From positions 23,875 through 87,874 of the forward strand of contig CAXHTE010000003.1 in NCBI GenBank assembly GCA_964019415.1: a stretch of DNA of 64,000 nt. Reading direction: 5' to 3'. The stretch is from Ianthella basta. Taxonomy: Eukaryota > Porifera > Demospongiae > Verongiida > Ianthellidae. The notes under the pieces were generated by a model. It was not told where the DNA came from. It searched no databases and saw nothing but the letters and a program-made list of their open reading frames with translations. Of the stretch, positions 40,770-52,199 are shown one piece after another. Every line of letters starts with the position of its first letter. The stretch's first letter is position 1. The position numbers and the translations under genes were made by a program.

Positions 40770-41560
40770 GCTTTATGCTCTCCTGGCAGCAAGATAATTG
40801 CTGATACATGCGGCACTTAATTGCCCTATAGTGAACATCTCCGAGTTTTCTTGCCAGTTTGCTGGGTATTGAAGGACAGCCAAAGAAGTGCTGAACACTG
40901 CCCTGTATAGTGTATTCTGTTGCCATTTTTGTACTTCAAGTTTTGAACACCTTTATTAACACTGTTTTTAGCCGTATTGTAGCATAGGCCAATAAATGTG
41001 ACGGATAATATTGCTAATAAAGGCTTTTGAATTGCGACATACGAATGTGGCAGCAGAATTTGCAATACAGGACAGTGTTCTGTACATTTTCAGCTTTCCT
41101 TCAATACACAGTAAACTGGCAGGAAAGCTGGAGCGGGTATGTTATGTAGCAATTTAGTACAGCCAGTGAAAGTCATTATCTTGCTGCCCAGAGAGTGCAA
41201 AGCAGGCTTATTGGATCATACTACACTTGCCTGGTACCCGTTCTATGCCTGTACACCGTTCGGTAATGATTGCTTTGGTGTCTAAGGAGAAAAAGGTTAA
41301 ATACAAACGTCTATTCCAACGATTGCCGAGGCCATATTTATAGGCTATGCTACAATATGGCAAAAAACAGTGTTAATAAAGGCGTTTGAAACTTAAAGTA
41401 CAAAAAAGGCAGCAGAATACGCTATACAGGGCAGTGTTCAGCACGTCTTCGGGTGTCCCTCAATACCCAGCAACCTGGCAGGATAACTCAGAGATGTTCG
41501 CTATAGGGCGATTAAGTGCTGCAAGTTACAGCGATTATCTTGCTGGCAGGAGAGCAGGCT
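40770..41560. repeat. set of inverted and direct copies of a segment of about 180-200 bp
   Basis: 40,790-41,010 reads on the minus strand as 41,340-41,560 reads on the plus strand (GTGTTAATAAAGG, TACAGGGCAGTGTTCAGCAC, ATTATCTTGCTG). 41,040-41,210 is a further direct copy of 41,400-41,570. This gives a foldback arrangement. Confidence 0.65.
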
Positions 41561-42651
41561 AACTTGACTATAGCAAACTCGCCTTATGTCATTTATACTT
41601 CCTTGTCAAGTAAATTGTACCTTCTTGAAGTGTCCAAAGAGAAAATGGCTAAATATATCATGAGAATCTTTCCCTCGAGAAACCCAATTTTCCTTGTTCC
41701 TGGTTTCCATTCCAAACTAAGGTTCCGCCATATATATAGTGCGAAACAGCTGTGCCTAGCTTTTGACCAGGGGGGGTCGGACAAGGTCCTAGGATTGTGC
41801 AATACCACCACCTCAATAAATTGCATTCCTGACATTCCAATCACGATTCTATATGTTAGCTGACTGTGTTCCAAGGCCGAATGTGCCTACCCTGAGCTAT
41901 GGCAAGGCCTTGTACTGCATTCGCGCCCCTGGTAAGACCGGACCTGTACGTACGTAGCCAAGGAGCCATACGGCAGATTGGGCTTTGTTGTCGGGCCGCT
42001 TTCACAATTGAGCTGTTGCAAATTATTGTTGTTTCTTGAAGATTGCCAGCACGCTTAAGCCATTTCTAGCATTCCTGCTATCGAATGTGACAAATCGTGT
42101 ACAGAACCAAGATGATTACATGGACGTGGCTGCCGATTGCACTCCCATTTCAGAAGCAGTCAACCTAACAGTCTTGCAGTCCTGAAGTGATCAATGAGGA
42201 CTTGCTACCAGCTTATAAGGAGTCACTTCCACAGCAGCACTTGCTCAGTACTCCAGATTAGGCTTCATCTGCCTCGTAGCCAGCATCAGCGAACACTCGT
42301 ACACCGGTATTGGGAAATGCTTGCAAAACCTACCTAGATACTGGGGAACGGCGGGGAACGGTCCATTTTCTGAAATTCCTTGTCCAACTGTGTGCTCAGA
42401 AGCGAAGAAACAAGCGATACGACGTGTTTCTCAAAATATATCTGCTCTTAGCTAGTACAGGTAAAATACACAGTAAAGAGGGATGGGCTAGATATCGGAG
42501 ATCTGATGTTGTGACATCAGAGCGGCCGTGACATCATAAACAGCAGTCCTAGGGGCCAGGGCACAAATGCCTGTATGAATCCATGGCCTATTGGTATACC
42601 AGGCCTACCATATAGGATGACTAAGTGTATAGAAGAGACGAAAAATAAAAC

Positions 42652-42674
42652 TAGCCCTAACCCTAACCCTAACC
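42652..42674. repeat. interstitial telomere-type repeat (CCCTAA)n
   Basis: About three to four units of CCCTAA, the animal telomere motif in C-rich orientation, adjoin the 22-bp tandem array. Too short for a chromosome end and located inside a transposon-like unit. Confidence 0.85.
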
Positions 42675-42836
42675 TCAGTGGCCGAGCAAGTTAACCTCAG
42701 TGGCCGAGCGAGCTAACCCCAGTGGCCGAGCGAGCTAGCCTCAGTGGCCGAGCGAGCTAACCTCAGTGGCCGAGCGAACTAACCCCAGTGGCCGAGCGAG
42801 CTAACCTCAGTGGCCGAGCAAGCTAACCCCAGTGGG
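42673..42836. repeat. 22-bp tandem array (CCTCAGTGGCCGAGCGAGCTAA), seven units
   Basis: Seven consecutive 22-bp units with one to three substitutions each; every unit ends in CTAAC/CTAG, so the array merges with the telomere-type repeat. The core TGGCCGAGCGAG resembles a pol III A box, which may be chance. Confidence 0.92.
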
Positions 42837-43064
42837 GGCAAGCCAGATGAGTAGATTCCAAGCGAGCCACCAGCGAGGACAGCGAACGATAACGGTAATA
42901 ATACCACCATCAAGTGCTCCTGTCCTACTCTATTGCGACAACGTAGCTAAACAAGCCAGGAAGGCAGCAAGGAGTCGACCAAACGAACCACCAGAACGAA
43001 CCGCCAAAACCACCCGGCCACTGTGAGCAACGGAATTTATACAGTTTACTGCAGTAAGTTAATG

Positions 43065-43108
43065 TATTAATATAGTATAGGGTCCTCTTCGGGGACCCTA
43101 TACTATAT
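43065..43108. repeat. 17-bp perfect hairpin AATATAGTATAGGGTCC
   Basis: AATATAGTATAGGGTCC, a short loop, then GGACCCTATACTATATT. It lies within the Mutator-like element near its right TIR. Confidence 0.85.
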
Positions 43109-43891
43109 TCTATATATAAAGGACTGCTGTTTATGACGTTACGGCTGTTCTGACGTCACAGCATCAGATCTCCGAGATTTACTAAGCCCAGCCCACAGTA
43201 AAGAGCAGCCGCGTCGGCTATTTTGCGAACACACGTGACTTTGACCGACCCCCGCTTTTGACCTTACGCGCCTGTCAAAATGGCGGCCGGAAGAGGGCTG
43301 GGTACGAGACTACCCAACTGCTCACTCCACTTGCACATGCGGTGGACGGAATCCAGCCACAGATCTTACTTTAACCTGATCATCCCTGCATTCACGAATG
43401 AGGACTATGTCGTTTACTACACTACAAACTGTTCGAACCTCTCTAGCAGCACTACAGTTTAATTTGACAGCTGTGTGAATCATTTCGTGCTTTCGTCATC
43501 GCACTTGAACAAGTCTCCTAGACAAGAGTCCCTGCACTACCACATCCTTCTGCAGCGGCAGTACAGCCATTTCATCATTAGCTGTCGCGGATGATCTAGC
43601 CTCAAGTTGGGTCTTCAGTCGCCATTCTTTCGTGGCTCGTGCTTAGGTCTTCCACGTCACAATTGAGGGAAAGTCATTGTTCATCACCAGATAGTGTAGT
43701 AGTCGCCTAACCCACAGTGCAGCTAACAACCTTCAAGGTAGCCAAAGCACGAATCGAACTTGTGTGAATGTTGTGTAGTTAGCTGAGTACTGCGAGGGGT
43801 AGGGAGAGTTGACCTAAGGCATAACGTACTTTTAGACATTATAGTTACGTACAACAGTACGTTCTTCAGGCATAACAGACAACCAACGAAC

Positions 43892-45349
43892 TCACCTAGC
43901 TAGCTCGTATACATTGGCCCACTTACTACGGAACTCTGTCGAAGTACGGATCGGAGCTCGAGTCTGCGTGGTCGGATAGAGGCATGTAATTACCGCGTGG
44001 GAGTATACGCGGGTAATCACCACAACTGACAATATTAGATAAAGCAATACAAATTGTAAAGCCATGTAGTCCCTCCACGATTTGGAGGTCAATGTTGTCC
44101 TGCCCCTGAAGCCGTGCCTTGCATGAGGATCTACATTCTCCGATGCACAAAATGGCAGTCCTCAGAAGTGCAAAGCTCAGTTTGCATCTGACCCATTGAA
44201 TGGTCTTGCTGTAGGGCGAGGCGTGCTTGTCAGCTAGCATGGAAGCTAGGCAGCTGTAGAAGGTTGTGGCAAGTGGACCCATACCACCTGTGGCGGACAT
44301 GACGAGGGGTGTAAAGGAGGATTGTTCGACCTCCAGGATCCTTTCTTGGTCTCTTCTCCAATTCGTGCCTGCGGTAGGTGGACTTCAAAGAGGTGGCGTG
44401 ATTTGATCGGGTGTTTGGGTTGAAAATCCTGACATCGAAGAATGTCCTTTCAAATCGGCCACCCCAGACACCACAAGCTGCAATATCCAGCCGAGCACCA
44501 GGATCTGTGTTGGCGGTCTTACATATGTGCCATTGTTTCCCCTGTTAGTGGTTGTAGGTGGGGTTCTACTTGAACGGCGTGGCAAGCCTCTCATAAGCAT
44601 GGATGCTGTCAAATCTTTCACTTCGTTGTGCCTGATTGCAGTGTAACTAGCCCCCTGTGGGACATGATAGTGCATGATCCACACTGAACTTGTGGCCACA
44701 TACACAGTGGGAAGGGGTATGTTGCAAGGGCAGGTCATAACGAAGAGCAATGGCATCTTTGAAGTCCGACTTGTGCAAGCTGAAACCATGTCTCTCAATT
44801 GGCAGGGATGTTAGCCACAAAGAAGAACCCTTCTCTTGGCCCAGTGCGACACAATGCTGCATGCAGCTGAGAGGGGAGTATGGGTAGCAGCTCCTCCACT
44901 TGCTGTTTCAGATTTGAGGTTCTCGCTGCCCTTACCTCTGTCTTGATCTGCCCCTGGAACAAGTCTGGTTGTGTGACGGTTGACTGCTGTTGGACAATCT
45001 CAACCAGGGGTGCAGTGACCTTGACAGAGGCATGGTGTTGTTCGCTGGCAGTTGGTGTGGGGTCGATGATGCCCAAACCTCCAAGCTTGGGTGGAAGGGA
45101 GAACACTTCGCATAGAAGACCATTGGGTGGTGGTTGACTTGACAAAGCTGGCAAAAGTTTCAATTGTATGGTGGCCTCAAGTGTTTGTAGGAGGTCTGCA
45201 GTTGAGGCAGCTTGAAAGTCCATGATGCAAAAGTCGTAATTCCACTTTGATACAATTCCATGGGTGAATGCCGCATAAGCGGCTTGTAGCTGGATCTGTG
45301 CGATGTTGACTAGCATGTCTGCTTCTTCTTGCACTGAGAGGTCAGTCAA
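43892..45349 (-). mobile_element. second decayed retroelement fragment (RT C-terminal part)
   Basis: Minus-strand frames, in order: FCIMDFQAASTADLLQTLE, FSLPPKLGGLGIIDP, SLWLTSLPIERHGFSLHKSD, HCVCGHKFSVDHALSCPTGG, IRHNEVKDLTA, then MSATGGMGPLATTFY and IQWVRCKLSFALLRTAILC. This is the thumb to C-terminal part of a retroelement protein family common in sponge and cnidarian genomes, distinct from the one at 1.9-4.2 kb. The catalytic RT core upstream is absent (5'-truncated near 45.35 kb). Stops and frame changes show it is dead. Confidence 0.75.
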
Positions 45350-46470
45350 ATATTACAAACAGACTCTCCAGGTCCCTTGGGGACAGACCAGCCATTTAAT
45401 GCTAACTGTGTTAGAAAAGCTCTTCCTGGTTAGGAACTAGATAATCCAAACAGAAGACCCTCCTCCATGAGTCTCTTGGGATATAAAGCAACAGGTTATG
45501 ATAGGCAATGCAAACAGACTCCCCCCGGTTCCTGTGGGAAGGTCAGACTGAGTCACACAATAAAGTACACAAAGGAACAAACTCAAGCACTCTCTGCACA
45601 CATTCAGGCCACAACTCCTCTGGACAGTACTCAGATCAGAATACGAAAGAGACTGCAACGTGTGGTATTTAGGCACTTCTTCATTTTCACAATTCCACAT
45701 ACAGTGGGGTTGGTAGGGTCTGCAAAGTCACCATTTTCCACTAGCCTTTTGTACACAAGTACAACTGATCAGTGCCCAGTGACTAGTGTGGATAAAGCCA
45801 CCTCACTTCTAAGTGCCCCACAAGATATTAGAGGATGTTCCAGCAACAGAAGAATCAGGACACCAGACACCCGTGTTGCCCACATTCTCATTGTATCCAA
45901 TCAGACGCGATTCCCACTCTCACACACACACTGGCTAAACACCATCACAATAGATTTTACTATAGCCAAATGACAGCAGAACAACAGAACAGTCAAGAGG
46001 AAGCACTTCACAGTTGGTCAGACCAAGGTAAAACAATATTTGTAGTCTGCTGTCACTGAGAGGATCCCACACGGCAAGGAGCTAGCTATTAAATGGTAGT
46101 GGATTGACCTAACATCTGGTCAGGCCATGTCCTGATCAGCTGGACAGCTCCACTGTGCACGTAATTAAGATGGATGATTGTCAGGTACACATTGTATTAT
46201 GCCAAAATGACACTTTGCATAAAAAGTATAAACATATATACAGGAGTCCAATAGTTCAGTCCAGTGACTACAGACCCTGTGATGGCCAATACTATATATG
46301 TATATTATAGGTACATGTACACAGTTTAGTGTAGAATACACAGCCAATGTATATACATATGTAGGTACATACATACATGTACACATGTGTAGTGTTGACT
46401 CTGAACACGCAGACATTGAGTGGTCAGCCACACAGCCAAACAGTACACACTAGATGTGTATGTGGAAGTA
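45350..46470. other. no recognised gene
   Basis: Contains a 168-codon plus-strand frame (45,467-45,973) without domain, transmembrane or repeat pattern, and a duplicated CAAACAGACTC motif (45,358 and 45,509). I would not call a gene on this alone. Confidence 0.4.
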
Positions 46471-46478
46471 TTGTACAT

Positions 46479-46650
46479 AGGGGAGGGGGAGGAGGAGGGG
46501 AGGGAGAGGGGAAGGGGAGGTGAAGGGAGGGGGGCGGAGGGGGAGGGAAGGGAAGGAAAAGGGTAGGGGTGGATGAGGGGAGGGGGGAGGGAAGGGGAGG
46601 GGAGGGGAGGGGGAGGGGAAGGGGAGGGGAGGGGAGAGGATAGGAGGGGA
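46479..46650. repeat. purine tract, (GGGGAGGGGA)n-like
   Basis: About 170 bases almost only A and G on the plus strand, with dozens of G-runs of 3 to 6. It can form G-quadruplex or triplex DNA. The proline-rich open frames on the minus strand are an artefact of this composition. Confidence 0.95.
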
Positions 46651-46943
46651 GGATGAGTGCAAAAGAAAGGGAGTGACCAGACACTGGTACATCCACAGTA
46701 GAGTGTTTAGTGATACACTATTGCACGCATACACTAATACCCACTGCCTCACAATCTGGTATGAAGCAATAAAGAAGGGCACACACATCACAGGATTCAA
46801 TAAACACATCCCACAGGGCACACTGAGAGAGGGCAAGAAATACTAAACAATAAGGGGTCCAGTGAGAGCACTGCTGCTACAGTGAGGGACACACTGGAAG
46901 AAGACAACCAGGTCAACAACCAAACCAATGGTGCACTGCACAC

Positions 46944-47144
46944 CTTTAGGACCCAGCAGTTTCTCCACACTGAGCTCATCCTGTGCAGTGTCCAATGTCT
47001 GTTGCAAGTTGTCCAGTGACATAGCCTCATGCACTTGGATGGTGTATACAGTGGAGAATGATGGAATGGTGGTGATGGAGGATGGAGCAGAGCACAGTGC
47101 CAACACCCCAACTGGAGGTAAACTTGGCCACTTCAACCTCTTAA
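46944..47144 (-). CDS. orphan exon, phase 1-1, unknown protein
   Basis: 201 bp between acceptor CTCTACAG and donor GTGTGC, open and in phase 1 at both ends. It encodes VKRLKWPSLPPVGVLALCSA, then STVYTIQVHEAMSLDNLQ and LDTAQDELSVEKLLGPK. Amphipathic and protein-like, but no family recognised. No neighbouring exon could be assigned; it may belong to the membrane-protein gene further down the minus strand. Confidence 0.5.
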
Positions 47145-47231
47145 CTGTAGAGGGAGCCAACAAGACACATCACACAATACATTAGAAAGCAGAACAATAC
47201 ATTACAGCACAACAAGATGATATGGGATTAG

Positions 47232-47320
47232 GACTACAGTGAAACCTGTCTCTTGAGATCACAATTGGACCAGAAATGTCTGACTGTGATGTCGTCGACC
47301 GATAAACCGTCACAGTGAAC
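47232..47320. mobile_element. partial CAGTGAAACCTGTCT-type MITE
   Basis: Begins TACAGTGAAACCTGTCTCTTG and has a TGTGATGTCGTCGACCGATAA interior and CACAGTGAAC at the other side. Resembles the common Tc1/mariner-like CAGT(A/G)NAACCTNTCT ends. The right end is uncertain. Confidence 0.4.
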
Positions 47321-49270
47321 AACGACAACAATCACAACAATTGAACTATCAATCAACTCAACTGAACAAGTACAAGAAGTCGGAAAAGCAGCAAGTACAC
47401 TCAGTCCAAGCACACTGAACCAAACACTACAACTCAGTCCAGGAACGTGACCACTTAAAAGATGAGTACACAGGTGAGCACTCGATCAGATAATAACAGG
47501 TGACAGGTAAGCAATCAGAACAATTAATAAATAACACACATGACACTGACCTTACCAAGCATGCATTCACTGTTGCAATACGGTGTGATTGTCACTCCAA
47601 TCACCAAGGATGTGACAGTCGCACATTTTTTAGTGTGACAGTCACACTGATGTCAGTATTAACACTGTCGTTGACACCATTTCTGACTGATTAAGAGAAG
47701 CAATTACTCACAGACACAAAGACGCGGATTTAATACAAATTCTACAAGATCTAAGTCCATAGCTGCATCTTGGACACAGCTCAGCCTGTGTGCAGTGGGA
47801 GGATCTCCTCAAGCTATGTATGCAACTTTATATAGTTTGGTGTTCCGTGAGGTACACCAGCTATCCCATGTGGAGGTATGCTGTGTACTATGTACCTATA
47901 CACAAATCCCCAAAGCAGTGTAGTTTAATTAAAAAAAGCAGTGTACCACATATCTGTAGTGAAATGTACTGTGAAGTGATTAGAACTTCCCACAATGTGT
48001 CCCAATTGATGGCATGTGGTGTTTGTACCCATGCAGTCTCTTGTGATGGTTGGAGTGAACATCACACTGCAAATGGGTGTGCTCATACTGGCAACCAATT
48101 CATACCAATTTTTGGTGTGAGAATCTCACTCCTTAGTTCTAACAGTGTGAAGGGGAAGTGGCACTGAGGGCAATTGTAATGGTACAGGGGAGGAGTGGAT
48201 GTGTTGGGAAGTTGGGTGAAGATTGACAATGTGTGGGGGTAAGTGTCATGGATGTTGCAAAATGTGCGAAAGATATTGAGGTTGTTGGTTTAGTGTGTGT
48301 ACTGTGTAGGATGAGGTTGGAGGTGACGGTGGATAACGAGTGTAGAATATAGCTAGTGAAGTGGCTGCCATTCCTCCACCAACCCACTCCCATCTCCTTC
48401 CTTCCCTCACTCTCCTCAGATTGTGTCTGTAGGATAGATTGTAGTGTCAGCCAGTCCCAGACCAATGTGATGTATAAGGTGGACGACCGCACCGGTCCAC
48501 TGGTGGCGTTAAAGTGGTTGGATGACTAGGAGTTGGGGGTGGGGTCAAGTGCAGCTGTGCATGTATGTATTTTGGTGTCAGTGTGTACATTGAAGTGAGT
48601 GGTGTGAATGTTGACCAGTATAAGAAGGAGGGTATGTGGAAGTGAATGGACTGCCTGCTTATTTGCATTGTATGCAAGTGGACTCCACTTGTGTTGTCAT
48701 GGAAACATCCCATTTGCTTAAAAAGTGGTTGAGATTTAATCTGTCCTTAATTCAATCCGGTCTTAGCTATACCACACTGTAGTGCTACCACAGTACAATC
48801 GTAGATTATAGCGTGTAGTGTGAGTAAAGGGGACATCTGGTGCACATGTAGAGTATAGCATGTAGTGTGAGATACCACAGGGGACATCGGGTGTACACAG
48901 CCAGTGAACCACGCCTGTTGATGATGGAATGTAGGGGGTGGAGAATAGGTCATTACAATGAGAATATAGTACTGGTCATTACTTGTATAGTATTGTACGT
49001 ATAATAAAATGTATAGCATTGTGTAGTGAATATAGTAAGCTATGCTATTGTTACCATATTGTGGGTGTGTTATAGTATTAATGTATTCTGTGTAGTCCTG
49101 CTCTTCCCAACACTGTTGTGTGTGTCCTCTACACAGGGAGGGTATATTGGTTGGTGTGTAGGGTCACATCCATACCTTCACTCAGCACCACAGTGAGCTG
49201 GGGTCCTCATCCACAGCTCTCACTGTCCGTGCTGTTGCGTCACTGTTATCACTCTCCTCCCTCCATCACT
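47321..49270. other. no recognised gene
   Basis: Mixed sequence with GTGTG-rich plus-strand bias around 48.1-49.1 kb. No exon pairs or domains found. Confidence 0.4.
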
Positions 49271-49274
49271 TTAG

Positions 49275-49418
49275 CCAGAGAAGTTCAGTAATGTAGCAGT
49301 GACCACAACCAGGGCTCCTGGAGGAATGAGAGGGACCTGGGGAAATCCCATGGCAACCAGCACCCCTGCTTCTGGGTACTTTGGAAACAGCGCTGATGGA
49401 TTTGGGGATACTATGTAA
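49275..49418 (+). CDS. possible terminal exon with short hydrophilic tail
   Basis: After the acceptor CATCACTTTAG an open plus-strand frame runs 47 codons to TAA (PEKFSNVAVTTTRAPGGMRG...; TPASGYFGNSADGFGD). It resembles a cytoplasmic tail by composition only. The opposite strand is also open, so this is weak. Confidence 0.25.
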   Translation, partial: PEKFSNVAVTTTRAPGGMRGTWGNPMATSTPASGYFGNSADGFGDTM

Positions 49419-50835
49419 TTTAGGAAGTGACAAGCCACCAAAGAATGGCTACTATGGACACTATGTCGACCACAGCATCGACAACGTGATGTGATCAAAT
49501 GTTACAAAGTGTTACTATCTCCATGTCATGTTCTTTGTGTGTGTGTGTGTGTTGTATTCTTATTCTTCAGAGCTGCTGTTGAATTGCTCTGCAATGAAGG
49601 ACACATCTACTCCACTATTGATGATGAGCGCTTCAAGTCCACTGATGTGTGAACAGTATACACTGGTAATGTTCCATTTACCATACTACATACATTCACA
49701 CCGTGCATCAGAGAACGGATCATTTGGGTGTCTTTTTAATATTATTATGTATTAATTTTGTTACAGTTTAATTTGTCATTAAAATTTGTCGAGACAATAC
49801 AGCTGACCTGGAGCAAATGCAAGCTTGATGTAACGTTGACACATGACCACACACATCCCCATTATGTTCACACAGAATTTTGCATGTATGCACTATATAA
49901 ATCAATATCATTACAATCATGCAGTGATAATTGTAATTATCATGATATGCACAGCATAAAATACATGTAGACATGAAACTGGATTCAGTTAAACGTATAT
50001 ATGCATAATAGCTACGTACGGTCGTGTGGTGCATGACTGGCCTATGTATATACATAGCCAGGATATAGGGCCAGCTGGGTTATATCAGTAATTTTCATCA
50101 CACATGCTTTGAGGATGTTGGAATTGTCTGTACTAGCGGTAAGACTTGGTATTCTTTTGCATGAAGTCATTAATGTGGCCCTTTCATGTCATGTCATGAA
50201 TCCATAAACACCTGATAATGATATTGTAGAGGCTCATTGTTGCATCATAATTTATGGAACAAAGAAGCTTTTGAGCAATTCACGCAACATAAATGTCATG
50301 CAGCAATTCATGATGTTTCGACCTGTGGGTCATCGCCAGCTGAACAACTGAAGAATGATGGAGAGGGAGCTAATGAAATTAATTGGAGTTTAACGAGTTA
50401 AACAAGATTAATGGTGTTGTCGTGACTGGCTAATCAAAAGCGAGGGGACTCGCATGTGACCTACACGATGACCAATGATAGGAGTAGTACCTTAACCAGT
50501 GCCCCGCATAAAGGGGCGGTAGCACGGTACCGGGCATGCGCAGTGGACCGGCGGGTCCTCACTCTGAGCATGCACAGCCCGCCACAGCAATTGCAAGGTC
50601 CAGCAGTCGGACAAGTTTACAGCTAGAGTTTTTCTTTTCTTTTTTTCACTGTTTTTGTTTTACTTACTTTTCTCTAGTTCAACCATGTACATACTCAACT
50701 AGGCACCTTATTACCTTAATGTTTGTAAGTTTGTGTTTCCTCTCCGTCCTCCTTGGAGAGCATGAAAGTGTGGCTGGGCCAGTCCCCCAGGGGTAACCTA
50801 GTCTTGAAGGTCAACTTAGTGTGTGGACCCCTAGG

Positions 50836-50862
50836 AGGTCAAAGGTCAAAGGTCATGGGACC
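50836..50862. promoter_or_regulatory. tandem AGGTCA half-sites (DR1-type)
   Basis: AGGTCAAAGGTCAAAGGTCA gives three direct hexamers with 1-base spacing, the DR1 arrangement bound by RXR/HNF4-class nuclear receptors. Additional AGGTCA/AGGTCG copies lie within 60 bases. No adjacent gene start is known, so this may be an element's own sequence. Confidence 0.35.
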
Positions 50863-51149
50863 CTTAGGAGGTCGTAGGTCATGGGGTGGGCCCAGCCCAC
50901 TTAAGACCAAGCCAGTGCATCACCAGTAGGTTGGCTCACTGGTAATAGTTAGGTGTATGGAATTAGGTATTAGCTATATATAGGGAGCCCAACTATAGGA
51001 CAGGGAAAGGGTGTGTGCAACAGACGGACACCCCAACAGGCTGAGGGTGTTCGGCTAGTGCACGAATGGGAGGCGTGAGACATTAATACTCAGTGAGCTA
51101 ATAACGTCATGCAGTGAGATGAGTGAAAAGGCAGGAAGTTTTTAAATGA

Positions 51150-52180
51150 ATGAATATAATTAGATGATGGACTGGTGGGAAAGGACAGTCATGGCAGGAA
51201 AGGATGTTGACTATGCGCTGTCAAGGATGGGGTTCCATATTGATGGGAGATGGAGTCTTTATTGGGGTAGGTTCACGGTGGGACTCTGCTGCCTGATGAG
51301 AATGACTTCTGCAGTTCTCCTTCTCCAGTACTTGGGGATTGCCTGCTCAATTCGGGCACCTTCCCAATCAATGGGGTGATTGCACTTCTGTATATGCACT
51401 GCAATTCCAATCTTGTCATCTCCTTGTCATATTGCTTGTCTGTGCTCAGCCAATTGGGTCTTTATGTTCCTCATTGTCTCTCCAATGTATACCTGGTCAT
51501 ACCCTTTGCAGGGGACCTGGTGGACCACCATTCTCTATCTTCTTCACCAGGAACTGTCTCTGAGTGTTGGGTTACTTGAAGATGGCCTTGATCTCAAAGA
51601 GTGCACACACCTTCTCTAGCTTCTCACTCGGCCGATGGACATAGGGGAGGCAGAGTATCTTAATTTGGGCTCTTGTGGGATGGGGTGGGGTTCTCCTGGG
51701 ATGCCCCTTCCCATGTGGCCATATGATGAATGTGTCATCAACATATTGAGCCATGTTAGGGTTGGAGCACTGCTGATTGAATGGCCTTCTGTTCCAGGTC
51801 TTCCATTAACAACGACTGGTGAGAGAGGAGAACCCATGGCTGCACCATCCATCTACTCAAAGTAGTCATCTTGAAACTGGAAGTACATGGTTTGAAGGCA
51901 CAGTTCCACAAGTCCTACCAATTGGCTAACAGGGATGCTGGTTCTTTCACTCAATGTCTGATCCTTGTTTAGCTGTTCTTCCACTACCCTCAGGGCTTCA
52001 CTGATGGTGACTTGGGTGGAAGGGGTGGTCACATCAAAGCTTACCAGCTGATCCTCTGTATCGAGTTGGAACCCTCAGATTCTTTCAGTGAAGGCAGTGG
52101 AGTTCTTCGCCATGTGTTCTATGTGCCCATTCAGTGGGGCTAAGATCTATGATTGCTCTTTTGCAAGACCATACAAAGAG
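51150..52180 (-). mobile_element. decayed Penelope-like element (RT plus GIY-YIG)
   Basis: Minus-strand fragments in order: QLVSFDVTTPSTQVTISEAL, TYFQF-type segment, DGAAMGSPLSPVVVN, AQYVDDTFIIWPHGK (RT catalytic YVDD), LPYVHRPSEKLEKV, and a VYIGETMRNIKTQLAEHRQA-like stretch matching GIY-YIG endonucleases. The order RT then GIY-YIG defines Penelope-like elements. At least three frameshifts or stops, so inactive. Confidence 0.82.
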
Positions 52181-52199
52181 GAACCAACAACCTATTAAC

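Larger units (their letters stand above)
42481..43194. mobile_element. Mutator-like non-autonomous element, 714 bp, with long TIRs and 11-bp target duplication
   Basis: TIRs of about 70 bp (left 42,481-42,550; right 43,121-43,194) share CTCGGAGATCTGATG(C/T)TGTGAC and CATAAACAGCAGTCC. The 11-bp direct repeat ACAGTAAAGAG flanks both sides (42,470-42,480 and 43,195-43,205). Long TIRs with a 9-11 bp duplication are the hallmark of the Mutator/MULE superfamily. The interior contains telomere-like repeats and a 22-bp tandem array. Confidence 0.8.
40523..43312. mobile_element. 2.8-kb composite element with TAGTCTCGTACCC inverted ends
   Basis: TAGTCTCGTACCCATCC... near 40,523-40,570 and the reverse complement of 43,265-43,312 (TAGTCTCGTACCCAGCCC...) align over about 45 bases, both including CCATTTTGACA. 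The interior holds inverted and direct copies of another segment (40.76-41.56 kb) and a nested Mutator-like element. No transposase was found. Confidence 0.55.

Noticed and set aside
42652..42674. Chromosome end
   Set aside because: Only three to four CCCTAA units, with ordinary genomic sequence on both sides and a transposon boundary around them.
42673..42836. CRISPR-like array or tRNA-derived SINE
   Set aside because: Units are contiguous 22-mers without spacers, and only an A-box resemblance is seen, with no B box.
45467..45973. 168-codon plus-strand open frame
   Set aside because: Long for chance but no domain, signal, span or splice support, and the other strand is also open nearby; not enough to call a gene.
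46424..46836. Proline/serine-rich open frames on the minus strand (90 and 128 codons)
   Set aside because: They are translations of the GGGGAGGGGA purine tract; no splice sites or conserved pattern.
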